DNA of 57,475 nt from Intrasporangium oryzae NRRL B-24470 (GTDB taxonomy: Bacteria > Actinomycetota > Actinomycetes > Actinomycetales > Dermatophilaceae): contig NZ_AWSA01000028.1 in the NCBI RefSeq assembly GCF_000576595.1, positions 1 through 57,475 of the forward strand, written 5' to 3'. Both the position numbers and the translations under genes were made by a program. The notes beneath the pieces are model-generated. The model was given only the letters and a program-made list of their open reading frames with translations, made no database searches and was not told the origin of the DNA. Positions 16,846-26,512 of this stretch are shown here, one piece after another. The number at the start of each line of letters is the position of its first letter. The stretch's first letter is position 1.

Positions 16846-17757
16846 ATGGTGGACGCACCGGTCATCAGCACGCGAGGCCTGACGAAGTCGTACGGCCCGA
16901 CCCTCGCGCTGCAGTCGCTCGACCTGCAGGTCGATCGCGGGGAGGTCTTCGGTTACCTCGGTCCCAACGGCGCAGGCAAGACGACGACCCTCCGGCTGCT
17001 CGTCGGTCTGCTCCGCCCGACGAGCGGCACTGCCCAGGTCCTGGGCCTCGATGCGTGGAGCCAGTCGGTGGAGGTGCACCGCCGGGTCGGGTACCTCTCC
17101 GGCGAGCCGGGTCTCTACCCACGGCTCACCGGGCTCCAGCACGCCTCCTACCTGGCCCGCCTGCGCGGGACGCGCGACACAGCCCCCGCGCAGGCGCTGG
17201 CAAGGCGCTTCGACCTCGACCTGGGCCGGCCGGCCCAGGACCTGTCGAAGGGCAACCGGCAGAAGCTCGCGCTCGTTCTCGCGCTCATGTCCCGACCGGA
17301 GCTGCTCGTCCTGGACGAACCGACCGGCGGGCTCGACCCGCTCGCGCAGCAGGCGTTCTACGACATCGTCCGGGAGCACACGACGACGGGCGGGACGGTC
17401 CTGCTCAGCTCGCACGTCCTCAGCGAGGTCCAGCGGGTCGCGGACCGGGTCGGGGTGCTGCGTGAGGGCGCGCTCGTCGCCGTGGAGCGGCTGGACACCC
17501 TCCGCGGGCGCTCGCTCCACCACGTCCGGGTGGCCTTCTCGGACTCCGTGGACGCACGGGAGTTCCTCGGCATCACCGGGGTGCGGGACCTCGTCGTGAG
17601 CGACCACACGGTCGCCTGCAGCGCCCCCGAGGTGGCCATCGACGCGATCGTCAAGGCGGCGGCGCGACACACGGTCGTCGACTTCGAGTGCGCGGAGGCG
17701 GACCTCGAGGAGACGTTCCTCGCGTACTACGGTCAGGAGGCTCCCGGTGTTCGGTGA
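16846..17757 (+). CDS. ABC transporter ATP-binding protein (ABC-2 exporter type)
   Basis: The product has 303 residues. Walker A is GPNGAGKTT, Walker B is ELLVLDEPTGGLDP, and the H-loop lies in LLSSHVLSEVQ. The signature motif reads LSKGNRQK instead of LSGGQ, a variant common in DrrA/CcmA-like exporters. The C-terminal extension (about 215-303) is of the kind found in this subfamily. It overlaps the permease gene by 11 bp. Together they form a two-gene efflux or export unit acting at the cytoplasmic membrane; the cargo is unknown. Confidence 0.9.
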   Translation: MVDAPVISTRGLTKSYGPTLALQSLDLQVDRGEVFGYLGPNGAGKTTTLRLLVGLLRPTSGTAQVLGLDAWSQSVEVHRRVGYLSGEPGLYPRLTGLQHASYLARLRGTRDTAPAQALARRFDLDLGRPAQDLSKGNRQKLALVLALMSRPELLVLDEPTGGLDPLAQQAFYDIVREHTTTGGTVLLSSHVLSEVQRVADRVGVLREGALVAVERLDTLRGRSLHHVRVAFSDSVDAREFLGITGVRDLVVSDHTVACSAPEVAIDAIVKAAARHTVVDFECAEADLEETFLAYYGQEAPGVR

Positions 17758-18547
17758 CGTGCTCGTCAAGACGCTGCGCGACCAGAAGCGCAGCCTGCTC
17801 GGCTGGGTGGTCGCGATCGTCCTCGTCGTGCTCATGTATGCCGCGATCTGGCCGAGCATCCGAGACCAGCCCTCGCTCAACGACTTCCTCGACCAGATGC
17901 CCGAGGCGTTCCGCTCCCTCTTCGCGACCTCCGGTGCGGACATGTCCACCCCCGCCGGCTACCTCCAGATCGAGCTCATGTCGTTCATGGGCCCGATCCT
18001 CGTCCTGCTCTACACGGTGACCCAGGGGACCGGCGCCGTTGCGGGCGAGGAGGACCGTCACACGCTCGACCTGCTCCTGACCAACCCGGTCAGCCGGACG
18101 CAGGTCGTCCTCGAGAAGGCCGCCGCCCTCGTGGTGGGGACCGTCCTCATCGCGGCCGTCACGGGCGTCTCACTCCTCTTCTTCGGCAGGCTCTTCGACA
18201 TGAGCCTGCCGCCGGGGATGGTGGCCGCGGCGATGCTCCACCTCGCGCTCCTCGGTCTCGTCTTCGGCTCGATGGCGCTCGCCATCGGGGCCGTGACCGG
18301 ACGCCCGGCGCTGGCGCGCGGCATCCCCGCGTTCGTCGCCGTCGTCGCCTACCTCGTCAACGGACTCGGCCCGATGGTCTCCTGGCTCGAGCCGCTCCAG
18401 CGCTACTCGCCCTTCTACCAGTACGTCGCCCACGACCCGCTCCGTCACGGGGTGTCGTGGCCGTCCGTCCTCGTCGCGGTCGCGACGGTCGTCGTCCTGC
18501 TCGCTGTCGCGGTGTGGGGCTTCCGGCGCCGCGACGTCCGCGGCTGA
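17747..18547 (+). CDS. ABC-2 type transporter permease
   Basis: The product has 266 residues. The GTG start lies 6 nt after a perfect AGGAGG (17735-17740) inside the end of the ATPase gene. There are six hydrophobic segments, including LLGWVVAIVLVVLMYAAIWP and VVGTVLIAAVTGVSLLFFG, with the characteristic EEDRHTLDLLLTNPVSRT cytoplasmic loop of ABC-2 permeases and a final helix before FRRRDVRG. It pairs with the preceding ATPase. The 153-bp region after it contains copies of GTATGCC and GGCATAC in inverted orientation. Confidence 0.88.
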   Translation: MFGDVLVKTLRDQKRSLLGWVVAIVLVVLMYAAIWPSIRDQPSLNDFLDQMPEAFRSLFATSGADMSTPAGYLQIELMSFMGPILVLLYTVTQGTGAVAGEEDRHTLDLLLTNPVSRTQVVLEKAAALVVGTVLIAAVTGVSLLFFGRLFDMSLPPGMVAAAMLHLALLGLVFGSMALAIGAVTGRPALARGIPAFVAVVAYLVNGLGPMVSWLEPLQRYSPFYQYVAHDPLRHGVSWPSVLVAVATVVVLLAVAVWGFRRRDVRG

Positions 18548-18688
18548 ACCTCGGACTGCCCGAACCCATCCCGGCCGTATGCCGTCGAGCCGGCTCCCAC
18601 GGGCGCCCGCGTGACAGCGTGGCCGGGCCGGGCGGCATACCGCGTGACGGAAGTGGGCGCTCGCGACGTCGGGCGTCCCGATCCGGCC

Positions 18689-18694
18689 TAGGGT
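18689..18694 (+). promoter_or_regulatory. -10 element of a leaderless promoter (acetyltransferase)
   Basis: TAGGGT, 6-nt spacer, then the ATG at 18701. There is no ribosome binding site before this start, consistent with a leaderless transcript. Confidence 0.55.
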
Positions 18695-18700
18695 GTCGGC

Positions 18701-19207
18701 ATGGTTGACGTGATCCTCCGTCCCCTCCGTCCGGGCGAGCTCGCCGAGGCCCGGATGGGCGAGTCCGACTTCGACGACTTCGGGCCCCGGCCGGGCTACA
18801 GCCAGCCGCCGTCGTGCCGCGTCGACGACAACGGCTCCCTCGCGGTCGTCGCCGAGGGCCAGGTCGTCGGTGGTGTCGGCTGGCGGTGGAACCAGTGGGG
18901 TCCCAACGCCGCGTCACGCTGCCCGATGATCGGCATCTACCTCCGGCCGAGCGCGCGCGGCTACGGCGTCGGGACCGAGGCCCAGCGCCTCGTCGTCGAC
19001 CTCCTCTTCCGGCACACCGCCGCCAACCGGGTCGAGGCCCACACCGACGTCGACAACCTCGGTGAGCGCCGCGCGCTCGAGAAGATCGGCATGCGCGCCG
19101 AGGGCATCACCCGGGGAGCCCAGTGGCGTGATGGCACGTACCACGACGGCTGGCTCTACGCGATCCTGCGCGCCGAGTGGCAGTCCCGCGCGGTCAGCGC
19201 CGGCTGA
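18701..19207 (+). CDS. GNAT-family N-acetyltransferase (RimJ/RimL-like)
   Basis: The product has 168 residues. The acetyl-CoA binding motif A is visible as IGIYLRPSARGYGVGTEAQR (the R/Q-x-x-G-x-G/A pattern), followed by VEAHTDVDNLGERRALEKIG and MRAEGITRGAQWRDGTYHDG. The last stretch is characteristic of the RimJ/RimL-type subgroup that acetylates protein N-termini or small molecules. The substrate is unknown. The start is set by a leaderless promoter. Its 3' end overlaps that of the Cache-protein gene on the other strand by 14 bp. Confidence 0.88.
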   Translation: MVDVILRPLRPGELAEARMGESDFDDFGPRPGYSQPPSCRVDDNGSLAVVAEGQVVGGVGWRWNQWGPNAASRCPMIGIYLRPSARGYGVGTEAQRLVVDLLFRHTAANRVEAHTDVDNLGERRALEKIGMRAEGITRGAQWRDGTYHDGWLYAILRAEWQSRAVSAG

Positions 19208-19922
19208 TCGCGAAGAAGGGAAGGTCGTCGCACCGGGTCGCCCGCCACGGCGCGTCTGGCGCGTCGTCACCGGCGAGCCACCGGGCGAGCGGGAGCCCGC
19301 GCACGAGGTCGCCGGTCACCCAGGCGGGGTCCGACGACGTGACGATGCGGCCCGACGCGTTGACGACGAGGCAGGGCGGCTCGATCCCGTCGAGGACCTC
19401 GAGGAGGTGCTCCTCGAACCACGCGACGAGGACGTCGGCTCCGACGATCCCGACGAACTCGCCGGCGACGTGCACGGGCTGCGTGAAGGTCAGGGTGTAC
19501 TGGTCGGTGCACACGTAGTCGACGTAGGGGCCGGTGATGTGACGTTCGCCCGACTCGAAGGGTCTTGAGTACCAAGGCAGCTCGGTGTAGTCGCGGAATC
19601 CGATCGCCCGCGTGTCGGTCTCGGCCGCGAGCTTGGACACGGTCGGCCTGGACGCGCCGTCGACGACCCACCACTCCAGCCAGTAGGGGGCGTCGGCGAG
19701 TACCCCGGGTGCCATGACGGCCCCGGCGCCCGCGACCGGCACGGTCGGGTCGGTCAGCATCGACCGGCAGAGCTGCTCGAGGCGGAGGTCGGCCCGTCGT
19801 GGCGCATCCCGCGACACGTCGTCCGCGAGCCGTGCCGCGAGCACGTCGAGGCGCTCGAAGAGGTCGTGCGCGAAGTCCGCCACCCACCGGGCGACGTCCT
19901 CCTGCCTCGTCACGACGGTCAT
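19194..19922 (-). CDS. soluble Cache-domain protein in a polyamine-transport locus
   Basis: The product has 242 residues with no signal peptide and no membrane helix. A helical N-terminus (about 1-60) is followed by a Cache/PDC-like fold with the hallmark YTELPWYSRPFESG, GPYVDYVCTDQYTLTFTQPV and FVGIVGADV. In chemoreceptors such WY...D patterns line an amine or amino-acid pocket. A stand-alone cytosolic version is unusual; it may act as an intracellular ligand sensor or modulator for the transporter and regulator beside it. The ATG overlaps the regulator stop by 4 bp, so it is co-transcribed with the GntR gene. The frame continues open upstream as a shadow of that gene. Confidence 0.75.
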   Translation of the reverse strand: MTVVTRQEDVARWVADFAHDLFERLDVLAARLADDVSRDAPRRADLRLEQLCRSMLTDPTVPVAGAGAVMAPGVLADAPYWLEWWVVDGASRPTVSKLAAETDTRAIGFRDYTELPWYSRPFESGERHITGPYVDYVCTDQYTLTFTQPVHVAGEFVGIVGADVLVAWFEEHLLEVLDGIEPPCLVVNASGRIVTSSDPAWVTGDLVRGLPLARWLAGDDAPDAPWRATRCDDLPFFAISRR

Positions 19923-20686
19923 GGGGTCCTCCTCGTCCGGCTGCCGCGGGCGTGCCGGTGCAGTGTCCGCACCGAGTCGAACAGCTCGCTCACATGGTCC
20001 TCCGCGCGGGCCCGTGCCGTCCCGGGATCGCCACCGGCGACGGCCGAGGCGATGCGCTCGTGGGCTGCCGTGGTTGCCGCGGCCCCGCCGGCCTCGGCGT
20101 GGGCGAGCCAGAGCAGCGGCCCGGCCTGGCGCTGGAGCGCCATCTCCTCGCGCGTCAGGCGCGCCGACTGGGCGACCGCGGCGAGCTCGAGATGGAAGTT
20201 GCCCTCCAGCCGGGGTATGCCGCCGGGCTCGTCGGGTGCCGCCCGCTGGGCTGCGAGCCGGTGCAGCCGCGTCAGGTCGTCCTCGTCGGCTCGCTCGGCC
20301 GCGAGGTAGGCGCACCGGCCGCTGATCGCCGTGTAGTGGTCGGCAAGGTCGCGCAGGTCGCCGAGCCCGAGGTGCGCGAGACGGGCGAGCATGGCCGCCC
20401 GGCCTCCGTCGGCGGGGGAGCGGACGAAGGACCCGCCGCCGCGGCCGCGCCTCGTCACGATGAGGTCCGCCTCGCGGAGCGCGCCGAGCGCCTCTCGGAC
20501 GGTGACAGTGGCGACGCCGAACCGGTCGGCGAGGTCCCCCTCGTGGGGGAGCATGCACCCGTCGGGGAGCAGGCCGAGGGCGATGGCCTCGCCGAGCCTG
20601 CGGGTGACGGCCTCGGCGCGGCCCTCGGCGGGCAGCGGCGCGAAGACCGCGGCATACGGACCGAGCGGCAGCGAGCGGTCGACCAT
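19919..20686 (-). CDS. FadR/GntR-family transcriptional regulator
   Basis: The product has 255 residues. The N-terminal winged helix (about 25-90) contains LPHEGDLADRFGVATVTVRE and ALGALREADLIVTRRGRGGG, the GntR recognition pattern. The C-terminal all-helical FCD-like ligand domain (about 100-240) includes NFHLELAAVAQSARL and AHERIASAVAGGDP. ATG 20686 has GGAGG four bases upstream; a GTG one codon earlier is less well spaced. It is divergent from the ABC importer operon with a palindrome between them, so it is probably its repressor, relieved by the transported compound or a metabolite of it. Confidence 0.88.
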   Translation of the reverse strand: MVDRSLPLGPYAAVFAPLPAEGRAEAVTRRLGEAIALGLLPDGCMLPHEGDLADRFGVATVTVREALGALREADLIVTRRGRGGGSFVRSPADGGRAAMLARLAHLGLGDLRDLADHYTAISGRCAYLAAERADEDDLTRLHRLAAQRAAPDEPGGIPRLEGNFHLELAAVAQSARLTREEMALQRQAGPLLWLAHAEAGGAAATTAAHERIASAVAGGDPGTARARAEDHVSELFDSVRTLHRHARGSRTRRTP

Positions 20687-20728
20687 CACACCTCCGAATC
20701 AATTTCCCGAATCCCTTGCGCGTAAACA

Positions 20729-20740
20729 TATGGACCCATA
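20729..20740. promoter_or_regulatory. candidate GntR operator palindrome
   Basis: TATGGACCCATA: TATGG and CCATA are perfect inverted arms around a 2-nt centre, in the AT-richest part of the 99-bp divergent gap between the regulator and the ABC operon. Placement and symmetry fit a FadR-type operator controlling both directions. Confidence 0.5.
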
Positions 20741-20785
20741 CCTTTTGCGTCCAGAACCTCAGGCCATCGATTCGAGGAGCCACAC

Positions 20786-21853
<1,068 letters not shown>

Positions 21854-21864
21854 AGGAGAACGGC

Positions 21865-23079
21865 GTGCGAACGTCAAAGAAGAAGGGCCTCGGGGCGCTC
21901 GCTGCCGTGGCCGTGCTCGCCCTGGCCGGCTGTGGCAGCAGCACGCCGGCAGGCGGCGGCTCCACCGCCGGTGCCGGCGGCTTCAAGGTCCCCGACCTCA
22001 AGCCGCTCGACAAGCTCGGCACCCCCGAGGGCGAGGTCAAGGTCCTCGCGTGGCCCGGCTACGTCGAGGATGGCAGCAACGACCCCAAGGTCGACTGGGT
22101 CAGCGACTTCGAGAAGTCCACCGGCTGCAACGTCACCGTCAAGACGTTCGGCACCTCGGACGAGGCCGTCCAGCTCATGCGCACCGGCGAGTACGACACC
22201 GTGTCCGCCTCGGGTGACGCCACGCTGCGCCTCATCGCCGCCGGTGACGTCGAGCCGGTCAACACCTCGCTCATCACCAACTACCCGGACATCTTCGACT
22301 CCCTCAAGAACCAGCCGTGGAACTCCGTCAACGGCGTCTCCTACGGCATCCCGCACGGGCGCGGCGCCAACCTGCTCATGTACCGCACCGACCTCGTCAA
22401 GCCGGCCCCCGACTCGTGGGGTGCCGTCTTCGACAAGGCGGGCGCCCAGGCCGGCAAGGTGACGGCATACGACTCGCCGATCTACATCGCCGACGCCGCG
22501 CTCTACCTCATGTCGACCAAGCCCGAGCTGGGGATCAAGGACCCCTACGCCCTCGACGACAAGCAGCTCGCCGCGGCCGTCGACCTCCTCAAGGCGCAGA
22601 AGGCCAACGTCTCGGAGTACTGGAGCGACTACCTCAAGGAGGTCCAGGCCTTCAAGAACGGCACCTCGACCGTCGGGACGACGTGGCAGGTCATCGCCAA
22701 CGTCGCCCAGGCGGAGAAGGCGCCCGTCGAGGCGATCCTGCCCAAGGAGGGCGCGACCGGATGGTCGGACACGTGGATGGTCTCGGCCAAGTCGAAGCAC
22801 AAGACCTGCGCCTACAAGTTCATCGACCACATCGTCTCGCCGAAGGTCAACGCCCAGATCGCCGAGTACTTCGGTGAAGCCCCGGCCAACCGGAAGGCGT
22901 GCGCCGAGACGGCCGACCCGAACCACTGCAAGACCTACCACGCCGAGGACGAGGCGTACTTCGCCAAAGTCCACTACTGGAACACGCCGATCAGCGCGTG
23001 CCTCGACGGCCGGACCAACGTCAAGTGCACCGACTACGCGGCATGGACCAAGGCCTGGACCGAGATCCGCAACAGCTGA
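21865..23079 (+). CDS. polyamine-type ABC substrate-binding lipoprotein (PotD/PotF-like)
   Basis: The product has 404 residues. GTG 21865 has AAGGAG six bases upstream; an in-frame GTG 15 bp earlier overlaps the ATPase stop but lacks spacing. The lipoprotein signal peptide ends in LALAGC, with lipid attachment at Cys23. The body contains VKVLAWPGYVEDGS, VTVKTFGTSDEAVQLMRTGE and GIPHGRGANLLMYRTDLVKP, characteristic of extracellular solute-binding family 1/PotD. Two hairpins follow the gene before the permeases. It captures the substrate outside the membrane and delivers it to the two permeases. Confidence 0.88.
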   Translation: MRTSKKKGLGALAAVAVLALAGCGSSTPAGGGSTAGAGGFKVPDLKPLDKLGTPEGEVKVLAWPGYVEDGSNDPKVDWVSDFEKSTGCNVTVKTFGTSDEAVQLMRTGEYDTVSASGDATLRLIAAGDVEPVNTSLITNYPDIFDSLKNQPWNSVNGVSYGIPHGRGANLLMYRTDLVKPAPDSWGAVFDKAGAQAGKVTAYDSPIYIADAALYLMSTKPELGIKDPYALDDKQLAAAVDLLKAQKANVSEYWSDYLKEVQAFKNGTSTVGTTWQVIANVAQAEKAPVEAILPKEGATGWSDTWMVSAKSKHKTCAYKFIDHIVSPKVNAQIAEYFGEAPANRKACAETADPNHCKTYHAEDEAYFAKVHYWNTPISACLDGRTNVKCTDYAAWTKAWTEIRNS

Positions 23080-23091
23080 TCTCCCCTGAGC

Positions 23092-23152
23092 GCGGCGGCC
23101 GCCCGGACCCCTGACGGACGGCCGCCGCACCCTCACGCCCGACCGGGCGTGA
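23092..23152 (+). terminator. tandem hairpins after the binding-protein gene
   Basis: GCGGCGGCCG (23092-23101) pairs with CGGCCGCCGC (23119-23128). TCACGCCC (23133-23140) pairs with GGGCGTGA (23145-23152) over a 4-nt loop. No U-tract follows, so they may attenuate or stabilise the message and leave less permease than binding-protein mRNA. Confidence 0.6.
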
Positions 23153-23243
23153 CCGCGTGAACCAGCTGCCCACCGTGAGCCGGCTGCCCACCTGCACACC
23201 TGATCCCTGACCGGATCCCCGATCCCACCCGAGGAAGGCCACG

Positions 23244-24056
23244 ATGCGGAGACGCCTGGGTCTCGCCGCCCTGCTCACCCCGCCGATGCTCTGGCTCGTC
23301 GTCGCCTACCTCGGCGCGCTCGTCGCCATCTTCGCCACGGCATTCTGGACGACCGACCCGTTCACCAACCTCGTCGTGCGGACCTTCACGCTCGACAACT
23401 TCCGCGAGCTGCGGACCCCGACCTACCTTGGGATCATCGGCCGCACGATCCTCATCGCCGCCCTCGTGACCGTGCTCTGCGTCGTCGTCGCCGTGCCGTT
23501 CGCCTTCTTCATGGCCCGGGTCGCCCCGGCGCGGTCGCGCAGCCTCCTGCTCGCGCTCGTGCTCGTCCCGCTCTGGGCCTCCTACCTCGTCAAGGCCTAC
23601 GCGTGGCGGGCGATGCTCCAGCCGAGCGGGGTGCTCGAGAGCGTGTTCGGCACGACCCCCGGCTACGGGTTCGCCGCGGTCGTGATCACCCTCAGCTACC
23701 TCTGGCTGCCGTACATGATCCTGCCGGTCTACGCGGCCTTCGAGCGGCTCCCCGAGAGCCACCTCGAGGCGTCGGCCGACCTCGGCGGGCGGCCGTGGAC
23801 GACCTTCCGACGGGTCGTCGTCCCCGCCCTCTGGCCGGCGATCGCGGCGGGCTCGGTCTTCACCTTCTCGCTCAGCCTCGGCGACTACATCGCCGTCTCG
23901 ATCGTCGGCGGCAAGCTCCAGGTCCTCGGCACCGCCGTCCTGCAGAACATCACGCTCGACCTGCCCTTCGCCGCGGCGCTCGGCACCTCGTCGGTCGTCG
24001 TCATGGTCCTCTACCTCCTCGCGGTGCGCCGGGCCGGCGCCCTCGAGAACCTCTGA
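23244..24056 (+). CDS. potB: polyamine-type ABC transporter permease (PotB-like)
   Basis: The product has 270 residues with six predicted membrane helices. The EAA loop reads EASADLGGRPWTTFRRVV, the contact site for the ATPase. The opening LLTPPMLWLVVAYLGALVAI and the segment RVAPARSRSLLLALVLVPLW are PotB-like. The ribosome binding site GAGGAAGG precedes the ATG. It forms the membrane channel with the next gene product, which starts 11 bp later. Confidence 0.87.
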   Translation: MRRRLGLAALLTPPMLWLVVAYLGALVAIFATAFWTTDPFTNLVVRTFTLDNFRELRTPTYLGIIGRTILIAALVTVLCVVVAVPFAFFMARVAPARSRSLLLALVLVPLWASYLVKAYAWRAMLQPSGVLESVFGTTPGYGFAAVVITLSYLWLPYMILPVYAAFERLPESHLEASADLGGRPWTTFRRVVVPALWPAIAAGSVFTFSLSLGDYIAVSIVGGKLQVLGTAVLQNITLDLPFAAALGTSSVVVMVLYLLAVRRAGALENL

Positions 24057-24067
24057 GGGGTTCGCAC

Positions 24068-24886
24068 ATGAAACTCGGACGCGGCGCCCGGATCGCGCTC
24101 TCGGCCTTCGGCGTGCTCGTGCTCGCCTTCGTCTACGTCCCGCTCGGCGTCGTCGCGATCAACTCGTTCAACAGCGACAAGACCTTCGGCTGGCCGCCAC
24201 CGGGCTTCACGACCCAGTGGTGGCAGGCCGCCTTCGAGGCGCAGGGACCCCGCGACGCGCTGCTCGTCTCGATCAAGGCGGGCCTGGGCGCGACGGCCAT
24301 CGCGCTCGTCCTCGGAACCCTCCTCGCGCTCGCGCTGAGCCGCTACGACTTCTTCGGAAAGCACTCGATCTCGATCCTCGTCGTGCTGCCGATCGCCCTG
24401 CCCGGCATCGTCACCGGTATCGCGCTCCAGTCGGTGATCCAGAACATCCTCAGCCCCGTCTTCGGCATCAGCGCGGGACTCTTCACGATCATCGTCGGCC
24501 ACGCGACCTTCTGCATCGTCATCGTCTTCAACAACGTGACCGCCCGACTGCGCCGCCTCGGGGGGTCGCTCGAGCAGGCGTCGGCCGACCTCGGTGCGCG
24601 ACCGTGGACGACCTTCCGGCGGGTCACCTTCCCGCTGTTGCGCTCGAGCCTCATCGCCGGCGCGCTCCTCGCGTTCGGCCTCAGCTTCGACGAGATCGTC
24701 GTGACGACCTTCACCGCGGGTCCCGACAGCCAGACGCTGCCCATCTGGATCTTCAACAACCTCTTCCGGCCCAACCAGGCACCGGTCGTCAACGTCGTCG
24801 CGGTGGTCCTCGTCGTCCTGTCGATCTTCCCGGTCTGGCTCGCCCAGCGGCTCGGCGGCACGGACGCGACCGAGAGCCGTCTCTAG
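24068..24886 (+). CDS. potC: polyamine-type ABC transporter permease (PotC-like)
   Basis: The product has 272 residues with six membrane helices. The PotC hallmark VPLGVVAINSFNSDKTFGWP follows the first helix, and the EAA loop reads QASADLGARPWTTFRRVTFP. GAGGGG precedes the ATG. It is the last gene of the importer operon. The 164-bp gap that follows contains one GTATGCC copy and no clear terminator. Confidence 0.87.
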   Translation: MKLGRGARIALSAFGVLVLAFVYVPLGVVAINSFNSDKTFGWPPPGFTTQWWQAAFEAQGPRDALLVSIKAGLGATAIALVLGTLLALALSRYDFFGKHSISILVVLPIALPGIVTGIALQSVIQNILSPVFGISAGLFTIIVGHATFCIVIVFNNVTARLRRLGGSLEQASADLGARPWTTFRRVTFPLLRSSLIAGALLAFGLSFDEIVVTTFTAGPDSQTLPIWIFNNLFRPNQAPVVNVVAVVLVVLSIFPVWLAQRLGGTDATESRL

Positions 24887-25050
24887 CCGGACGACGACCA
24901 CGGGGTATGCCGCCGGGCCGACGTGCCGGCGCCGGCACCCCACCGACGAGGGGCCTTCGGGGCACCCAGTCCACGACGTGGACTGACGCGGTCCAGGTTC
25001 GAGACCGATACTGGTGGGGCTGGGCGCCGCCAGCAGGTCAGGAGGGCCGC

Positions 25051-25791
25051 ATGGGACGACACGACCCGGGGGCCGGGCAGTACTGCCCCGTCTCCCGCAC
25101 TCTCGACGTGGTGGGGGAGCGCTGGACCTTGCTCATCGTGCGCGACCTCCTGGTCGGCACGACGCGCTTCAACGACCTTGCCCGTGGCCTGCCCGGCCTG
25201 TCGCGGAGCCTGCTGACGAAACGGCTTCGCCACCTCGAGCGCTGCGGCGTCGTCGAGCGGGCGGGCTCACACTACGTGCTCACCCCGGCCGGGCGCGCCC
25301 TCGAGCCGATCGTCTTCGGGATGGCCCAGTGGGGCGCGGAGTGGGTCTTCGGCGAGCCGCAGCCGGAGGAGCTCGACGCGCAGCTGCTCGTGTGGTGGAT
25401 GCACACCCGCGTGGACACCTCGGGGCTCGTCGGCGAGCGGCACGTCCTCCATCTGCGCTTCGCGGACGACCCCCGCCGCTTCTGGATCCTCGTCGACCAC
25501 GGCGTCCCGTCGGTCTGCATGGCCGACCCCGGCTTCCCCGTCGACCTGACGATCCGCTCCGACGTGGCGTCGCTGTATGCCGTCTGGCTCGGCCACCTCC
25601 CCCTGTCCACCGCGCTGCGGAGCGGCAGGGTCCTGCTGGACGGGCCTCGGGCCGTCACCGGGCGGATCTCCGAGATGCTGCGGCTGAGCCCGGTCTCGTC
25701 GTTCGTCACCGCTGCCCAGGAGGCTCGTGGCGCGATGGGCGACCCCGCCACGGCAGGTGCCGGGCGGCCGGAGGCCCACTCCGCGGGCTGA
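25051..25791 (+). CDS. HxlR-family regulator with C-terminal sterol-carrier-like domain
   Basis: The product has 246 residues. AGGAGG (25040-25045) sits five bases before the ATG. The HxlR winged helix (about 8-100) is plain: YCPVSRTLDVVGERWTLLIV, GTTRFNDLARGLPGLSRSLL and LERCGVVERAG. The C-terminal half (about 130-225) resembles the SCP2-like module often fused to this class (VDLTIRSDVASLYAVWLGHL). HxlR proteins respond to reactive electrophiles or redox change through a Cys; Cys12 in QYCPVS is a candidate. It converges on the DsbA-like gene with a 1-bp gap, so the two are transcribed separately. Confidence 0.87.
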   Translation: MGRHDPGAGQYCPVSRTLDVVGERWTLLIVRDLLVGTTRFNDLARGLPGLSRSLLTKRLRHLERCGVVERAGSHYVLTPAGRALEPIVFGMAQWGAEWVFGEPQPEELDAQLLVWWMHTRVDTSGLVGERHVLHLRFADDPRRFWILVDHGVPSVCMADPGFPVDLTIRSDVASLYAVWLGHLPLSTALRSGRVLLDGPRAVTGRISEMLRLSPVSSFVTAAQEARGAMGDPATAGAGRPEAHSAG

Positions 25792-25792
25792 G

Positions 25793-26512
25793 TCAGATGG
25801 CGCAGCCGTCGGGTCCGCAGGCGAGGTCTGCCTCCGCGGGCGCGGTGCCCGGCGTCGGCTGGAGCATGACGAGCGGGTGCGACTCCCGCCAGGCCTGGTC
25901 GAGTGCCTCACCGAACAGCTCGGTCGGCTGCGCGCCGGAGATGCCGTACTTCCGGTCGATGACGAAGAACGGCACGCCCCGGATGCCGAGCCGGTGTGCC
26001 TCGTCGATGTCGGCGCGGACGGCGTCCCGGTAGGTGCCCTCGTCGAGGGCCGTGCTGATCGTGTCGGCGTCGAGTCCCGCCTCGGTGCCGATCCGGAGGA
26101 GGACCTCGCGGGCACCGATGTCCTCGCCGTGCTCGAAGTGTGCCGAGAGCAGAGCCTCCTTGACGATTGCCCCGACCCCGTTCGCAGTGGCCAGGTGCAG
26201 CAGCTCGTGGCCGGCGAAGCTGTTGGCGACGACGAGCGTGTCGAAGTCGTAGTCCAGCCCCTCGGGCGCGGCGACCTCACGCACGTGGTCGAACATCTGA
26301 CGCACCTGCTCCGGGGCGAGGCCCTTGCGGGTCGCGAGGTAGTCGAGCTCGGTACCGTCATAGTGCTCGGGCAGCGTGGGGTCGAGCTGGAAGCTGTGCC
26401 ACGTCACCGTGACGGCGTCCCGGTGCGGGAAGTCCGCGAGGGCAGCCTCGAACCGGCGCTTGCCGATGAAGCACCACGGGCAGGCAATGTCGGACCAGAT
26501 GTCGATCTCCAT
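25793..26512 (-). CDS. DsbA-family oxidoreductase (FrnE-like)
   Basis: The product has 239 residues. The thioredoxin-fold N-terminus MEIDIWSDIACPWCFIGKRR carries the CPWC active site (Cys11/Cys14). Later segments FAGHELLHLA and GIRGVPFFVIDRKYGISGAQ (with the cis-Pro loop GVPFF) are FrnE hallmarks. There is no signal peptide, so it acts in the cytoplasm in disulfide exchange or 2-hydroxychromene-2-carboxylate isomerase-like chemistry. ATG 26512 was chosen because it starts the conserved strand; the frame extends 29 codons upstream in low-complexity sequence. Confidence 0.9.
   Translation of the reverse strand: MEIDIWSDIACPWCFIGKRRFEAALADFPHRDAVTVTWHSFQLDPTLPEHYDGTELDYLATRKGLAPEQVRQMFDHVREVAAPEGLDYDFDTLVVANSFAGHELLHLATANGVGAIVKEALLSAHFEHGEDIGAREVLLRIGTEAGLDADTISTALDEGTYRDAVRADIDEAHRLGIRGVPFFVIDRKYGISGAQPTELFGEALDQAWRESHPLVMLQPTPGTAPAEADLACGPDGCAI

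Noticed and set aside
24995-25015. T-arm-like GGTTCGAGACC suggesting a tRNA
   Set aside because: No acceptor, D-arm or anticodon stem can be folded around it, so it is not a tRNA gene.
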